A stretch of 64,000 nucleotides of DNA from Lactuca virosa (GCA_928212115.1 CAKMRJ010005634.1:180138530-180202529), one strand, 5' to 3'; counted from the first letter of the stretch, positions 22,996 through 33,668 are shown. Notes: generated by a model not told the origin, from the sequence alone. Numbers and translations: made by a program.

Positions 22996-23375
22996 TGTAA
23001 GTCTCAAACAATGAACCGACTAGTGATCGATCGAATAAGCTAAAACAAAGGCGGAATCAATGTAAAGCAAATCAAGAAGAAGAAGTGAAATCAATCCAAT
23101 CCAATGCACACGATTGTATTAAAAAATTGTCTAGCTAGTACAATGGCTTCACAACGCTATGACCGAAAACTGGTAGCTCTCTAACCGGTCATATGAGTCT
23201 CCTTTTATATGGAACACAAATGTACAAGCCAAGCCAAAACCGAAAACACCAAGGGACCGAAATCAAGGTTGATTTCAGTCCAACCAACCGAAAACACAAA
23301 ATAAGCCCTAACAAACAATAACAAAGCCAACAAAATATATATGCCTAAAACAAATCAACAAAATAGGTCCTAACA
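22996..23375 (-). repeat. 380-bp 5' LTR of short-LTR element
   Basis: It has TG...CA ends, and a PBS lies two bases inside the inner end. The sequence is rich in CCGAAAAC/AACCGAAA words shared with the leader. Confidence 0.75.
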
Positions 23376-24230
23376 CCCTCTCCATAATTCTTAGTTGCTA
23401 GCCTTGGTGTGAACCATCAAAGGCACAACGCTTGTGGTGCTACCTACCAAAGTTTTGAAGAAGAAGGATTAAAGATTTTTTACAATAACAATCTAAAGGT
23501 TATTTTTCTATTCTTATGAATTAGTTTATTCATAGGAAAGTTTTGTATGCTAGTGTTCATAGTATGTTGCTTATATGTGAAAGAAATAGATCAAACTAGG
23601 TCGCGTGTGCCCTAATCGATTGAATTGTTTTGATTGTTTTTCCGCTTAAGGTATTGTAGTCGTAACCTATATTTCCCATCAATGGTATCAGATACTAGGT
23701 ATTTCTTTCATGTATTTGCACAATGGTGAATCGAAAAAGAAAACTAGTTTTGGTTTAGTCGCAACTCACGATGTGAGCTCGGTCAAATCCAAAAAATCTG
23801 ATGCTTATCTGACTAATCTGATTTCATGGATAATTATCTTCTATATTTGCTTGCCAAATCCAATTCTACTGAATATATCATGATAATATGAATGCCTAGA
23901 TATTCGGAGATAAGTATATGACCTGATTGATTATTTGGTGATTAATATGATTGATTTTTTAAGTGTTTAAATAACTAATTTTTAATATTAATTGGACTTA
24001 ATAATTAATATAAAATATTATTTGGGTTTATTCTAAATTTAAAATTAAAAGTTTAGTTTTTCAAAATTTAAAATGTAAACTAGTATTTTTTTGAAAAGTT
24101 TTTTAACAAATACACATTATACTATATGTAACATTAAAATTCTAATATTACTATATGTATAAGACAAGTTAGTCGAATCGCTAGTACGCCTCATTCACGA
24201 ATCCGATCTCTAAGGGGGGTATAAGGAAGC
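23376..24230 (+). mobile_element. Plus-strand copia LTR 3' part, PBS and leader fragment
   Basis: The LTR-end-like CCCATCA at 23,675-23,681 is followed by TGGTATCAGATACTAGG at 23,683, the same primer region as the copia at 40,819. The leader ends with 'CTAGTACGCCTCATTCACGA' (24,181-24,200), which is also present at 41,573 and 63,734. A Tat-like LTR begins at 24,231. This is a fifth witness of the copia leader family. Confidence 0.75.
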
Positions 24231-24836
24231 TGTTTTGGTCAAAAAATGAACAGACAAGATTCGACCAAATTGTATAAGAGGTTGTAATGTTCAGAATGAT
24301 GCAAGTATGAAATATTGGTCAAAGTGACATAAGTTGTTTACAAGGAAAATCCTTGATCCTTTCTAGGATCTCCGACGTAAAACCATGGAAGGTGATAATG
24401 ATCACCTGCCTTGATGATTTTATTGATTGAAAAGATCGATTACAGAGAAAGTGTAAAGAGTATCAGTACAAGTGTTTTTGTTCTACTAAGTGTCGTGTGT
24501 AGTGTGATGAATTCAAGTGATTTTTTATAGTCTAAAGCTAATAATAAGAACTCCGAAAACTCTAGGATCCACTGAGATCATCTTATCGACGTTACTTGAC
24601 TTGGTGTTCTGGGTCTTTTGCATGGTTGTGACGACTATTCGTTGAGAATAAGTCTTTGACTGATTATTTCTGCACATGTGAGAAAGACAATAAAATATAT
24701 AGCTATTATAAATATTTGGAAAATACTAGTAAGGATCCTGAAGTATGTTTGGGATCCTGAGGTTTGAGGATCCTGAGGTTTGAGGATCCTTAGGTTTGAG
24801 GATCCTTATTGTAGTTTTGAGATCCTAGCCCTAACA
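24231..24836 (-). repeat. 3' LTR of Tat-like copy 2 (606 bp)
   Basis: On the minus strand it runs from TGTTAGGGCTAGG at 24,836 to GACCAAAACA at 24,231. It aligns with 20,452-21,042. The LTR start contains a 15-16 bp tandem repeat (unit GGATCCTGAGGTTTGA) at about 24,752-24,810. The adjacent tract 24,837-24,851 is purine-rich on the minus strand. Confidence 0.85.
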
Positions 24837-25155
24837 ATTGCCCCTAAATTATTATTGCGAAATATTTTGGCGTTAGTTTGCCAAAATTTAAAGGGATAGT
24901 TTAAAAAAGAAAAAGAAACGAATCAGATAAAGGGTTTTGAATTTTAAACCCTAACAGATAGAATTTATCCGTTCAAAAACATCATAAGCGGTCAAATCGA
25001 TCTTTCTCTTTCTTCTGCCATCAACATAAATAGAGGCAATCGATTAGGGCTATTATTCCCCGCGTCTTTTAGCTTTCATCTACAAGTTTATGAGTCGTCT
25101 TTGAAGGTACACTTCTCACTTCTTATCCTCAGTTTTCTTTTTACTAACAAAGGGC

Positions 25156-26770
25156 ATGAAAATGACTGTATCTCGTAAGAACATCCTCGCTCCTTCTGAG
25201 GATCATTTCTTCGATCAAAATATCCTATCTTACGACGAGATCTATTATTTCTATTATGACGATATCAAGTCGTTGAAAACAGTTGACGCTATCTCCAATG
25301 ATGTTGTTTTCAAACCCTTTGATCCAAAGCACCAACCTGATTTCGCTTCCTCTTCTTGGGTCTTCTTTCCCGAATACCCCTTTGGTCTAGGTTTGAAATA
25401 CCCCTTTTCCGGAATCATCTCCAGGTTCTGTGATGTTACCCAAATATCCTACATCCAATCCATGCCTGTTGTTTGGAGGATCTTGTTCTGGACTGAAAAA
25501 CTGAACCAATCTAAAGATCTATATATAGGTTTAACTGAGTTGGATCACGTGTATGATCTTACTACCTTTGGGAACTCTCGTTTTCTTTTTAGGATTAAAC
25601 CGCACAAATCCCTCTGTTTCTGAAAACAAAATATAACGACAGTGCTTGGAAGGAGAAATACTTCTTTGTGAGACGTGATTCGATCCTTGGTGGGGATTCC
25701 CTACCGAAGACCTGGGTAAAAAAGGGTAGGAATAATTTTTCCTTGTACTGAGGATCTTGGAATTAACATTTCATTATTTTGTTTGATGTTTTGCAGGTTT
25801 CAAGTTTGAAGAGCTCATCCCTATCACTAAAGATACCGAAGAGAAGATAGAGAAGATTCTCGCTGTTTTTGCAGCTGATAGGTCTTTCAAGTTCGATTGT
25901 TCCGGTCTCCAAAAAGGTTCCTCCACCATTGCCTCAATGGCTACTGGTAAGAATCCTTGTCTTGCATGTGATAGTTTAGAATCAATTAGGATCATGAATT
26001 AATGAGGATCCTGAACTGATTAAGATCTTATGCAATGTGTAGGATCCAGTGCTACTCGTTCCAATGCTCGATTTGCTATGTCTGATCTCGAAGACGATGT
26101 GTCCAACAGCCTGATCGTAGTCAAGAGATAGAAATCTGGCTTGGATCTTCCTCTTAAGAAATCTCACATTGATCTTACTGTGAAGACCCCAAGCTCCCGT
26201 AAGAGGAAGATCTCAAAAGCCACAGATCTAAACCTAGAGAATCTTGGAGCCGAGGAGGCTCTTCAAAAGTTGATTTCCTTTTCTCAAGCTGTAAATGTTT
26301 GTGTGACATTAGTTTCTAATTCCTACTTGTTTTTACTAACACTATGCTTATTTCAGCTTTCTACTCACGTTTCCCAATCAGTGGTTGAACTAAGGATCCA
26401 AGATAAGGAGGCTGAGAGAGATCTGAAGTAGGTAGAGAAGGAGTGGAAGGTGACCACTGAAGATCTCCTCAAGAGGGTTCAACTGTTGAGAAAAGAAAAG
26501 GTTGAGAAAGAGGAATAACATGTTGTTGAGATGGACTAGGTGATTGCGGAGGTGAAGTCCAGTGCTGCCATAGCTGTTTGGGAATCCAAGATCAGGTTAG
26601 CTGAGGATATCGCCAATGCAGGATCCTCAGATCTGAAGGGGTGGCGTGAAGCTCTGGCAAAGTTAACTGGTAAGCTTGTGAATACCAGTCAGGATCCCGA
26701 AGGGCATCCATAAAGGGTGGGTGAGGTGGAGAAGAAGAACACAGGCGATGATAACCAGCTGACGGTTTAG
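25156..26770 (+). pseudogene. Antisense extra gene, PF04195-like, intron-containing pseudogene (copy 2)
   Basis: Exon 1 starts at ATG 25,156 (a second ATG is at 25,162) and carries VVFKPFD, SSWVFFPEYPF, LKYPFSGII, VWRILFWTEKLNQSKDLYIGL and, after a frameshift near 25,612, WKEKYFFVRRDS. Exon-like blocks follow at about 25,798-25,945 (ends ATGG|GTAAGA), about 26,041-26,290 and from 26,357 on. Each is bordered by AG and GT signals. The later part is charged, with heptad-like Glu/Lys/Leu pattern typical of a coiled coil. Stops at about 26,129, 26,430, 26,516 and 26,538 break it. It lies opposite to the host element's pol. The function is unknown. Confidence 0.72.
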
Positions 26771-28190
26771 GCCTGCAAAAAGTTGTTTTGAGTAGTTTTT
26801 GGTTTCTTTGGTGATGTAAGACAATATTTCGTTTTTTTGTGGGGTTAGTGGGTAACCCCTTAATGCTTAAGGTTGTTTAATATATCTTTCCATGCTTGAT
26901 TAACTTGTGTGGTTGTAGTAGTAGGATTTTAAGTAGTTCAGGGTTCACAAGATTTCTCAGGATCCTGAAAACAGTTAGTAATTAGGATCCCAAAATAGTG
27001 GGGATCTACTTAGGATAAATCTTCAATAATAAATATTAGTAAGAATAAGGATAGATAGAACCTGAGTATCTTTGGATTTTGTGACCTTTAGGGATCACTT
27101 CTAAGAGAAATGTAAAATTACAATTCTATAGGACCACAGAGTTTGTCCATTGAAGGACCCTTGATTGTCAAGAAAGATCTTTGATTGTCTTTAACTCAGT
27201 AATCGTTAAGGAGGATTTCTCCTTAGATAGTGACTGGAAATGACTATAACATGGAAAATAACTGAAGGAACTGTTGCAACATTATGATGCTATAAATGCT
27301 ACATACTTTCTGGGGAGTATTCCATCTTCAAGCAATACGTTGGTATCGTAATTATCGAAGAACCTTGGAAAAATTCCAAATTTAGTAGATTTCTAGGGAG
27401 GATCCCAAATCATAACATAAAAATGTTATCAGTTTTATTTATTTTTGGGGAAAATCCCAACTTGAGATAACATGAAAATGTTATAGGCCCTGTGTATTAT
27501 ATGTGGAAGATCCCAACTTGAGATAACATGCCAATTTTATAAACCCTAGGAATTATCTGGGGAGGATCCCAACTTAAGATAACATGAAAATGTTATAAAC
27601 CTTAGATTTCAACTTTAGGATCTTAACTTATGTTCAGAAATAAGAGGGTTTCGAAGTCACTGAAATGTGAAATGATCCCCTTATTCACATCCCATAGTTA
27701 GATAACATTCATCCAAGCGAGGTGTATAAATCTTAACCCGTGTGAAAGAGGTATTTAACTCTTTAAAATTTGGAGGGGATTATGTACACTTATTCGTAGG
27801 AGAGACGATCGGTATCTATTATTGGGAAATTCATATTTTGAATTGTCGAATGTTTGCAGTCATGGAATTCCGTTATGCCGATGGTTCTTTGAACGTCAGG
27901 ATCCTTTTTTTATCAAGATCCTCGCATATTCATCTGTCAAGAGCCTTACAGGTCAGGATCCTTATAGGTCAGGATCTTTAAATATTCATTCGTCAAGTTT
28001 CCTATGGGTCAGGATCCTTAAGTCCCTGCGTGCAACAAACATTAGCTAAAGGTGGACGTTACCCTAGGTAAATCCCCTCCGATGCTTAATTTAGTAATGA
28101 CATTTGAAGAGAATAAATATTAATAAAAATGAAGGGTAAAAGATAAATAGCATGCGTACCTTAAGTGTGTTGGGAAACAACTAATCTTAC
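26771..28190. other. Noncoding interior of Tat-like copy 2
   Basis: No credible gene is present. It contains a four-unit tandem repeat (27,395-27,603) and scattered GGATCC/GGATCT words, some in short direct repeats (27,896-28,020). The open stretches of 60-80 codons here are low-complexity readings. Confidence 0.6.
27395..27603. repeat. 52-56 bp tandem repeat with inner hairpin, four units
   Basis: The ATCCCAA anchor recurs at 27,402, 27,454, 27,510 and 27,566. Most units hold ATAACATGAAAATGTTAT, a perfect 6-bp stem with an ATGAAA-type loop. The third unit has a degraded arm. The duplicate lies at about 49,553-49,762. Confidence 0.85.
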
Positions 28191-28927
28191 TTACATAAAA
28201 TAGGCTTTAAGATGTATAACTTTCAAGGATCTTGGGAAGATATTTCCATCTAGAGTGGCCAACTAATATGCCCCATTTCCTGCTTCGGCATCTATGAGAT
28301 ATGGCCCTTCCTATTTAGGTTCCAGTTTACGTGCACTAGGATCCTTTGTATTTTGGAATGTTTTCCTTAGTACCAAATCTCCTATTTGGAATCTTCCGAC
28401 TTTTATATTTTTATTGTACGCCTTGGTGATCCTTTATTGATGAGCACCAATACGGATCTTGGCAAGATCCTTAAATTCATCTATAGTGTCAAGATCATGG
28501 GCTAGGATCCTGTCGTTGTCCTCTTGGTTTTGGAGTAGGTATCTTGCTATTAGGATCACCACTTCAGTGGGAATCATTGCTTCCATTCCAAAAAATAATG
28601 AGTATGGAGTTTGGCCCGTAGCTACCTTGGAAGTGGTCCTATCTACGCATAATATGAAAGGAAGTTCTTCTGCCCATCATCCTTTCTTCTCATCCAGCCT
28701 TTTCTTCAAATTGTTGACTATTATTTTATTGTTGGATTGTGCTTGGGCATTGGATTGAGGCTGGACAGGAGTATATATCACCATCTTGATTCCCCAACTT
28801 GTGTAAAAGTCCCTTGTCCTTTATCTTATGAATTGGGATCCATTGTCGCATATAATTTCAGTAAGGATTCTAAAACTGGTCAAGATGTTACGTTTGATGA
28901 AGGAAACTACCTCTTTGTCTCTTACTT
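28191..28927 (-). pseudogene. Ty3/gypsy integrase C-terminal part (Tat-like)
   Basis: Reading 28,927 down to 28,191 on the minus strand gives a near-continuous frame broken by stops. Its motifs are EIICDNGSQF with the second catalytic Asp (codon at 28,845-28,847), WGIKMVIYTPVQPQSN, LKKRLDEKKG, WAEELPFIL, TGQTPYSLFFGMEA, then a C-terminal GDLVLRK-type segment and a stop at 28,191. The catalytic Glu expected after the QSN motif is replaced (QAQSNNK), and stops follow SQFIR and DEKKG. The spacing and the WAxELP/TGQTP motifs are those of Tat-type gypsy integrase. The N-terminal part is missing because another LTR starts at 28,928. Confidence 0.85.
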
Positions 28928-30498
28928 TGGAACATCCGGATTCCCAGGCATATTATTTATATTCTTATTTTTGGGGTTTGTTGAGTAACTCGGCGAGTTG
29001 GTGCTAAAATTCGTTGAGTAGAGTCGTGTATGGCCACGTGGGATTAGTAACCTACTCGACGAGTCAAAGAGTCGACTCACCGAGTAGACACTGTGAAGTG
29101 AAACCCTAAATCTCCGGGTTTGGGGCCTATTTAAGGGAACTTATAGCCTTATTTGCGGCTCATCGGCTGCTTACCTTCACTGAGAGAAACCCTAATCGCC
29201 CTTTGAGATAATAGAGAGAGTGTGAGCTAATATTGAATATCTTGGTTCATATTTGGAAGAGGAGAGAAGGAATTCAAGAAAGGAACAAGAGGAGGTTGTT
29301 AGATCCGTTGCAATTCATCCAAGAGCTTCTGTAAAAGGTATAAAGTTTATACCTTTCTCATTAGTTTGGGTAGATCTCATATCATTAGACATTAGGGCTT
29401 CTTTTCTATCTAATATTTGGATTTTGAGGGTATTGTGTTCATATGGAGGTTTGGACTTCAGATCTGGAACTTTTGAGGTCCCCAGAGTCCAAAGGTCTCT
29501 GCTTTATTCAGCTCTAATAGAGCTCTTGAGTGAAATTAGAGCATGTTCTTGGTCTTTCAAGCCCAAAGTGCCATGCATGGAAGTAAAGCTTGTGGTTTTA
29601 CGTGATAAACGAGCCTTTAAAGGTTAGATTTAGAGTTTGGGAAGGTTCTCTGCCTTGAAATCGTCTGAACGAGGAATGAATCTAAATGGACTTGCTGATT
29701 GGGTGAGCCGACTCGACGAGTCGGCTAGGGTTTTCGCGATGAGATTGAACATACGATAACTCAGCGAGTTGACGGGTCAACTCGGCGACTTGAGTTGGAC
29801 CTTCACGAGACTTCTTAGGAAAAGAGTGGACTCGAAGAGTCACATGGGTGCACTCGGCGAGTCAGGTCAAACGTTGACTGTTGACTCGAGTTTAACTTCT
29901 GTTGAATGATCTTTTTCCCATTCCAAGAGTTTGAGAGAAAGATAAATAACCCTTTGGTTTATTTAGAGTCGTGAATAGATTATTAATTACAGATATTTAT
30001 CGTATGTGTTAGGAGGAGGCTAGACCGGTGATTCGAGTTCGAGGTTGTCCGAGTTCTTACAAGGTGATTCTTCTCACTATACTTACCATGAGTGGTAGCT
30101 TTGTGTGACCAAGGTGTATTATGTTCTTATATTGAGAATTTTGTTATCCTGCATTGTGGGACCGGAGGGTCCTACTGATACACATTGACCGGAGGGTCTT
30201 ATCTGAGTATAGTCATTTGAGGCTAACGAGATATGTCGGGTATTTTGGGGAACTCTCTAAGCTTTGTGCTTACCGTGTTATTTGATATGTGTTTCAAGTT
30301 CTTCTCAGGATTGCGGGAGGGCGCCGGTTCGATTCTACACACCAGAGAAAGAGTTATGTTTTGAGGATCCTGGATTATTAATCAAACAATTATGGAGTTG
30401 TGTTTTGTAAATTAAATAAATGGGATTTTGTGAAACGTGTTATGATAATTATGTGATTTTAAAATAGAAAATTTTGTTTGAAAATTTACGGTGTTACA
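28928..30498 (+). repeat. 5' LTR of plus-strand gypsy element
   Basis: It starts TGGAACATCCGG (an altered TGTAACATCC) and ends GTGTTACA. It contains a TATA-like CCTATTTAAG (29,126-29,135), about seven ACTCGnCGAGT-type palindromes (28,986-29,870) and two GGACCGGAGGGTCC-type hairpins (30,160-30,200). The 124-codon open stretch 29,253-29,627 lies inside the R/U5 part and is probably fortuitous. Confidence 0.82.
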
Positions 30499-30501
30499 AG
30501 T

Positions 30502-30514
30502 TGGTATCAGAGCC
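30502..30514 (+). other. Primer binding site of plus-strand gypsy element
   Basis: TGGTATCAGAGCC lies three bases after the LTR end and is a perfect tRNA-Met-type primer site. Confidence 0.9.
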
Positions 30515-31443
30515 TTGGTTTGAGGGATTCGGATGCACCTTCGGGTATGTCTGGACTCAAACTGAGAATTTGAGAAAAAAATTGAAAAGAAATGATTTTT
30601 TCTAAAACGAGCAGGAGTTTCTAAGAGAAAAACGAGAATGGAGCAGTGTGTACAATCACCCTGAGCCCGAATGGTGATTTCCCAAAATACCCTTACTTAT
30701 TTGTGTTATAAGTTATTATTGAGATATTAGTGATGCATGCTAGAAGATAGGCTAGGTATTTCATATTTTAGCGCTAGAGTTGCCTGATTTGTGATGCCTT
30801 AGGCTAGGAATTGTTGCTATCTGTGATGTGTTTTGAGTATGTGAGGAGTAAGAGTATCCAACAGGAATCTTTTAGAGAGAAGTTTGAGTGGAGGAGTAAT
30901 CTAGGAGACATACCTAGATGAGCAATTAAGGAGTCTATTGAGGGAGTAGTGAGATACCCGCGAGAGGTATGGTTGCTTGAGTTCAGTGATACCTTTTGAG
31001 TATCAGTAGAGCAAGTGGATTTGTAGCCTAGAGTGGTTTTACGTGTTGGTGGAGATTAGTCGGTGCCCGAATGACGCTTGCTTTGTGCTTTGTGGAGCTC
31101 TTGATGATGGGAGTCAGCTACCGAGTGAATATATCGATATTCAGGAGGTAGATGGCTGGCATCATGAGGGGTTCTTCAGCAGCTGATGGCAGCGAAGTGT
31201 GAGAACCTAGGAAGAGCCTGGGGAGTGACTTTAGTCAGAAGAGTATGCTGATAGAGGAGAGTATTCGCTGGATAGCGACCAGGTATAGTGGGATTGGTGA
31301 TCGAGGAGGTTGTGCAGCTAATTAGGAAATCTGGTATGATCCGTGTGGAAATTATGGGTAGATGTGGCAGGTAGTATGAGCCCATACTACTGAAAGTAGA
31401 GGACCCCTACTCGAAATAGGGAGAATCCCAGAGGTTCTAAGTA

Positions 31444-31575
31444 GCAGATTGAGAAGCGATAACATGGTTCGAGTACCATGATTCGTAGCAGATTGAAATG
31501 ATAACATGGTTTGAGTACCATGATTCATAGCAGATCGAGAGGAGATCTCATGGTTCGAGTAGCATGATTCGTGGA
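31444..31575. repeat. Three-unit tandem hairpin repeat in gypsy leader
   Basis: Three units of 42-45 bp each begin GCAGAT and hold CATGGTTCGAGTACCATG, a 6-bp inverted repeat with a TCGAGT loop. The third unit has one stem mismatch. The copy across the gap is at about 53,596-53,727. Confidence 0.85.
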
Positions 31576-31657
31576 GGCTGGTGCTTCTAGTTTTCCTAGT
31601 TATCTCGTTGTGATTGATTAGACTGAGAACATATGTGATCGAGTGTGGGGCCAGAGG

Positions 31658-33668
31658 TGTAACATCCCAAAAACACAGTCTGAAAATTTCATTTAATTTA
31701 ATAATAAAAACCATAGTCGATAAACCTCATATAAAAATCATAAGCAATGTATCCCAAAATATTATAACAACTGTCAAGTATATTAGACTATAAACATCCC
31801 GGGCTGAACAAATGGTATGTGCATTGCAATCTTCCCGAGCTCCTCTTTTGAAAACTGAGTACCTGAAACCAAAACTGAAAACTGTAAGCACGAAGCTTAG
31901 TGAGCTCCCCCAAACTACCACATACCATACAATAACATATAAAGCACATACTGGGCCTTGCCCACTGCATCAGACTGAAGTCCGGACTAACTGGGGCCTT
32001 GCCCCTGCATCAGACCGAAATCCGGACTAACTGGAGCCTTGCCCCCTGCATCGGACCGAAATCCAGACTAACTGGGGCCTTGCCCCCTGCATCAGACCGA
32101 AGTCCGAACTAACTGGGGCCTTGCCCACTGCATCGGACCGAAGTCCGGACTAACTGAACATAGCGTAACATAGGATATAACATAAACACATATAGTGCAT
32201 ACTGCATCGGACCGCAGTCCGGACTAACACATGAACATGCCTGAATCACAAAGACATCAAGCATAATGAACTACTACATCGGACCGGAGTCCGGAACTAC
32301 TGCTATCTAAACGAGCCGGCATTGTGGCCGTAGACCCGTTCCTACTGGAAGGAAAACTCACATGTACTGCTGAACTCTGCTGATAATCCTCTGGCTGCTA
32401 ATGGACTATTCTCTGAAGCGCTGCTCTCCTAGCTTACCGGGCTACCAACACCAAATAATAGAACTTAGCCTAAACTGTCCTCCAGAGGTCAACTAAGTCA
32501 ACTCTGGTCAAGGTCCTGGTCAAGGTCAACCTTCCAGTTGACTCGACTCGCCGAGTTGTTCTAACAACTCGCCAAGTCCATGTTCCTCAAATCCCAAACA
32601 ACCCCGACTCCACTCGTCGAGTCTAGCGAGAACTCGACGAGTTCTCCTTCATCTAACAATTCGGGACTATCTTCAACCGACTCGCCGAGTTGTTCTACAA
32701 CTCGCCGAGTCCATCTTCATCGGCTAAGGAGATTGCCTTGGACTCGCCGAGTTCCTCCTTGAAGTCGTCGAGTACCATGATCTTCATGCCCATCATGGGC
32801 ACAGACTGGCTTAGTTCTTCTCTAACCCCACTCACTGATCCGACTCATAACAGAAGGGTTTGGGTTTTGCGGGCCAACTCGCCTAGTCCATGAGCTGACT
32901 CGCCGAGTCCTCCTTGTGACAACTCTATTCTGTCTCTTTTAGTCTGTTCCAACACTTCCAACTCATAGATCTTGACTCCTTATGCTAGCATTGCACGTAA
33001 AGTTGCTGACTTTACGTGCATGCAAGGGGTTTTGACGCTAGAACACCAAATACAAGCTATAATGGAGGTCTAAGCCATGAAAGGAAACCATAGCTGAGAA
33101 AAGATTCTTCCTTGGAGATCCTAAGGCTCAAAGATGCTCCGATATAGTCTCTCTTCGTCCTCAAAGGCTCAATACTCGGTATGGCCTTGGGAATGGTCCC
33201 AAAAGTCTCATAAAAGGGACATGAAGAGATCTAAGAAACCATAGATCAAGGTAAGAGCTCGATTACCAGAAAGTGATGAGGAAGAGGGACTCTTTCTGGA
33301 TTTACAATCACTCCTTAGCTCTTCCAACTCCTTCTTCTTCTTCTACCCTTCAAATCACTCAAGAACACACAATAATAGCTCACACTTTCATGGAGGACAC
33401 TAGGGTTTCGCTCTGGATAGTGGGGGCTGTAAATGAAGCCCTAGAAATGGGAATGAGATGCTTAAATAGGGTGCCAAGTCCCGAAATTAGGGTTTCCCAA
33501 CCCAGACCAGACTCGCCGAGTACACTAGCCGACTCGTCGAGTCGGTCACTTAACCTTGCACATGGATCCCGCTCCGACTCGCCGAGTCATTCCTTGGACT
33601 CGACGAGTTGACTCCTTTGACTTAGGGATTTCCCTTCGTTCTTGGTCTTTCTGATTCTGGGTGTTACA
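31658..33668 (-). repeat. 3' LTR of minus-strand gypsy element (2,011 bp)
   Basis: The minus-strand start is TGTAACACCCAG at 33,668 and the end is GGGATGTTACA at 31,658. A polypurine tract (AAGTGGGGGAGATT) lies at 33,669-33,682. The TATA-like CCTATTTAAG is at 33,461-33,470 (minus). Paired ACTCGsCGAGT palindromes fill 32,530-32,910 and 33,505-33,610. A hairpin minisatellite lies at 31,950-32,305. Confidence 0.9.
31950..32305. repeat. 41-bp hairpin minisatellite in gypsy LTR
   Basis: Five tandem units plus two separated ones each contain TGCATCGGACCGAAGTCCGG or a variant. In the tandem units GGGGCCTTGCCCC precedes it. Both are inverted repeats (CGGAC/GTCCG and GGGGC/GCCCC). The loop of the first varies (CGAA, CGCA, CGGA). 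Confidence 0.88.

Larger units (their letters stand above)
22000..23375 (-). mobile_element. Short-LTR retroelement fragment (5' LTR, PBS, leader, gag-position ORF)
   Basis: A 380-bp LTR (22,996-23,375; minus-strand TGTTAGGACC to GACTTACA) is followed by a tRNA-Met-type PBS (TGGTATCAGAGCC, 22,981-22,993), a 0.5-kb leader with a run of 'CCGAAAAC'-like repeats (22,570-22,790) and an ORF in the gag position. The 3' part is missing. It separates the two Tat-like copies and disrupts a plus-strand copia LTR on its right. Confidence 0.7.
24231..28927 (-). mobile_element. Tat-like Ty3/gypsy element with antisense gene (copy 2)
   Basis: In minus orientation the order from the right is integrase C-terminal part (28,191-28,927), about 1.4 kb noncoding, the antisense gene on the plus strand (25,156-about 26,770), polypurine tract (24,837-24,851) and 3' LTR (24,231-24,836). 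An extra antisense ORF between pol and 3' LTR is known from Tat-lineage plant gypsy elements. The pol part is cut at 28,928 by the LTR of another gypsy element. GGATCC-type words are unusually frequent along the whole element. Confidence 0.82.
28928..31657 (+). mobile_element. Plus-strand Ty3/gypsy 5' LTR and leader, truncated
   Basis: A 1.57-kb LTR (28,928-30,498) is followed by PBS and 1.16 kb of leader, then cut at 31,658 by the LTR of a minus-strand gypsy element. The bases after the PBS (GCCTTGGTTTGAGGGATTCG) are shared with that minus-strand element, as is the CCTATTTAAG TATA box, so the two are related families. No gag is reached. Confidence 0.8.

Noticed and set aside
29253..29627. 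124-codon plus-strand ORF, identical at 51,411-51,785
   Set aside because: It lies inside a gypsy LTR. Its identity in both copies reflects the duplicated contig and not selection.
31352..31714. 120-codon minus-strand ORF, repeated at 53,504-53,866
   Set aside because: It spans the junction of two different retroelements and includes the hairpin repeats, so it cannot be an inherited gene.
31950..32305. CRISPR-like reading of regularly spaced short palindromes
   Set aside because: The units are near-identical head-to-tail repeats without unique spacers, inside a plant LTR.
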